In this document: piece by piece, positions 5,319 through 6,131 of the stretch
How the letters are laid out: every line of letters begins with the position of its first letter
Numbering within the stretch: position 1 is the stretch's first letter
Assembly (NCBI GenBank): GCA_035290065.1
Contig: DATDVD010000001.1
Coordinates: forward strand, 1-6,131
From: DATDVD01 sp035290065
GTDB taxonomy: Bacteria; Pseudomonadota; Gammaproteobacteria; Coxiellales; Coxiellaceae
DNA: 6,131 nucleotides
Direction of reading: 5' to 3'
Translations under genes and position numbers: made by a program
Notes under the pieces: model-generated
Told to the model about the DNA's origin: nothing
Seen by the model: the letters and a program-made list of their open reading frames with translations, nothing else
Databases searched by the model: none

Positions 5319-6131
5319 ATGCATCCCTCTCCTGAAGAAGTATCTAAACATATTGATTTGCCCGGCGATAAAGAAGAGATGCCTCCCGAATCCGCTGGTA
5401 TAAAACCTGAAGAGAAAGCACCCCCTGTAGCAGAAGCGGGCGTGGGAGCAGACGCCCTAATAGCACTAAGAGAAACAAAACCTGCGGATGAGAGTAGAAA
5501 CAAAAGCGAAGACGAAAAAGATAGCCGCGATGAAGACTACAAAGAAGAAGATGAAACAAAACCTGCGGATGAGAGTAGAAACAAGAGCGAAGACGAAGAA
5601 GATAGCCGCGATGAAGACTACAAAGAAGAAGATGAAAGAAAATCCTTAGCTCAAAGAAGGCCAGGGAAAGCAAAATTAATGAAAATAAGAGAATTAACAC
5701 AAATAAGAGATGGCGTAGAAAGAGAAGTTGCTAACCTTGTTGCACAAGGCACCGCCGATGCCGAAACACTAAGAGCGAAGGGTAAAGCATTAGGAAGAAT
5801 GCTAAAGGGATATAGAGACATCAAAGTATCTAGCAAAAGATTCCCACGCTCTTTTATGGTGGGGTATGCAGAAGGACGAGGGACTCCATCCATCAATTTC
5901 TATTTCTCTTCCTTACTACCACCAGCTTCACGACTCCCTATTTCCTTTGCTGGTAAAAGAGGGGCAGGAGCGGCTCTGACAGCCCCTACCATTGGAGCTG
6001 CTGCAGCCCCCACAATAGCAGTCGGTGCAAGAGTAGAAGCTGGAGCTAGCGCAGGAAATGAATCCGCTCATGAAATGGATGCCCCCGCAGTTTTCATAAC
6101 AGGAGCGGGGGCAGGTGCTGGAGTAGTTTCT
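5319..6131 (+). CDS. Acidic tandem-repeat protein of unknown function (3' end outside window); possible secreted effector
   Basis: The ATG at 5319 has AAGGA 7 nt upstream, and the frame stays open for 271 codons to the window edge, so the C-terminus is missing. Three zones are visible. Residues 1-105 are strongly acidic and disordered-looking, including two 27-residue repeats (52-78 and 79-105) rich in Glu/Asp and Lys with KPADESRNKSEDE and SRDEDYKEED. Residues 106-185 are basic and probably helical (AQRRPGKAKLMKIRELTQIR, then VEREVANLVAQGTADAETLR and KALGRMLKGYRDIKVSSKR). From about 186 it becomes Gly/Ala-rich and mildly hydrophobic (RGAGAALTAPTIGAAAAPTI, GAGAGAGVV). There is no N-terminal signal peptide. 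I recognise no family. Acidic low-complexity composition and a PmrA-like upstream site suggest a type IVB (Dot/Icm) substrate, but that is a hypothesis. Long frames on the opposite strand here are shadows. Confidence 0.75.
   Translation, partial: MHPSPEEVSKHIDLPGDKEEMPPESAGIKPEEKAPPVAEAGVGADALIALRETKPADESRNKSEDEKDSRDEDYKEEDETKPADESRNKSEDEEDSRDEDYKEEDERKSLAQRRPGKAKLMKIRELTQIRDGVEREVANLVAQGTADAETLRAKGKALGRMLKGYRDIKVSSKRFPRSFMVGYAEGRGTPSINFYFSSLLPPASRLPISFAGKRGAGAALTAPTIGAAAAPTIAVGARVEAGASAGNESAHEMDAPAVFITGAGAGAGVVS
5472..5633 (+). repeat. Tandem repeat, 2 x 81 bp, in frame
   Basis: Unit 1 (5472-5552) and unit 2 (5553-5633) differ at only two positions by my reading: one silent AAA/AAG change and one Lys-to-Glu change (GAAAAAG versus GAAGAAG). 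The period of 81 bp keeps the frame and encodes 27 residues. The near identity suggests recent duplication or homogenisation, so copy number may vary between strains. Confidence 0.95.

Noticed and set aside
5344..5700. 118-codon minus-strand frame with repeated Leu/His/Arg-rich blocks
   Set aside because: It is the antisense shadow of the acidic 81-bp repeats; its repeats follow directly from the coding strand.
5651..5896. 81-codon minus-strand frame (and a similar one at 5258-5503)
   Set aside because: Both are opposite the long + strand frame, which has the ribosome binding site and a consistent composition.

Overview
This AT-rich window comes from a Gram-negative, probably gammaproteobacterial genome. 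Evidence for that is a CCA-encoding tRNA of gammaproteobacterial type, Sec signal peptides, and an outer-membrane beta-barrel protein ending in the usual C-terminal phenylalanine. A host-associated member of the Legionellales (Legionella/Coxiella-like) is my best guess. It rests on the mix of a Fic protein, an aminoglycoside-phosphotransferase-like kinase and a large acidic repeat protein behind a PmrA-box-like direct repeat. This is inference, not proof.

Layout from left to right. (1) Positions 1-701 hold the 3' part of a phosphotransferase (APH/choline-kinase fold) gene on the + strand. Its last codons form one arm of a 31-bp perfect inverted repeat (682-750). (2) A tRNA with a CAU anticodon lies at 884-960. 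Its acceptor stem fits the lysidine-modified tRNA-Ile2 better than tRNA-Met. (3) About 430 bp without a convincing gene follows, containing a 14-bp palindrome and a 50-codon minus-strand ORF that overlaps the end of the next gene. (4) A complete class II Fic AMP-transferase with a C-terminal winged helix is on the minus strand (1392-2552). It has a good sigma-70 promoter surrounded by repeated GAAAATAG boxes. (5) A non-coding spacer runs to about 2939. (6) A small secreted NTF2/SnoaL-like (DUF4440-type) protein gene (2976-3419) is interrupted by an in-frame TGA at the end of its signal peptide. (7) A 536-residue outer-membrane protein (3507-5117) is built from two homologous beta-barrel units in tandem and ends at a hairpin. 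(8) A + strand gene starts at 5319 and runs off the right edge with no stop in 271 codons. It has an acidic N-terminal region containing two nearly identical 27-residue repeats, a basic helical middle and a Gly/Ala-rich end.

The genes do not form one operon. Fic is divergent from the genes to its right, and each + strand gene has its own ribosome binding site and plausible promoter. The right half is devoted to the cell envelope or export: a periplasmic small protein, an outer-membrane barrel and a possible secreted acidic protein. The most interesting points are the barrel duplication, the in-frame TGA with otherwise intact coding on both sides, the possible PmrA-regulated acidic repeat protein, and the boxed fic promoter.
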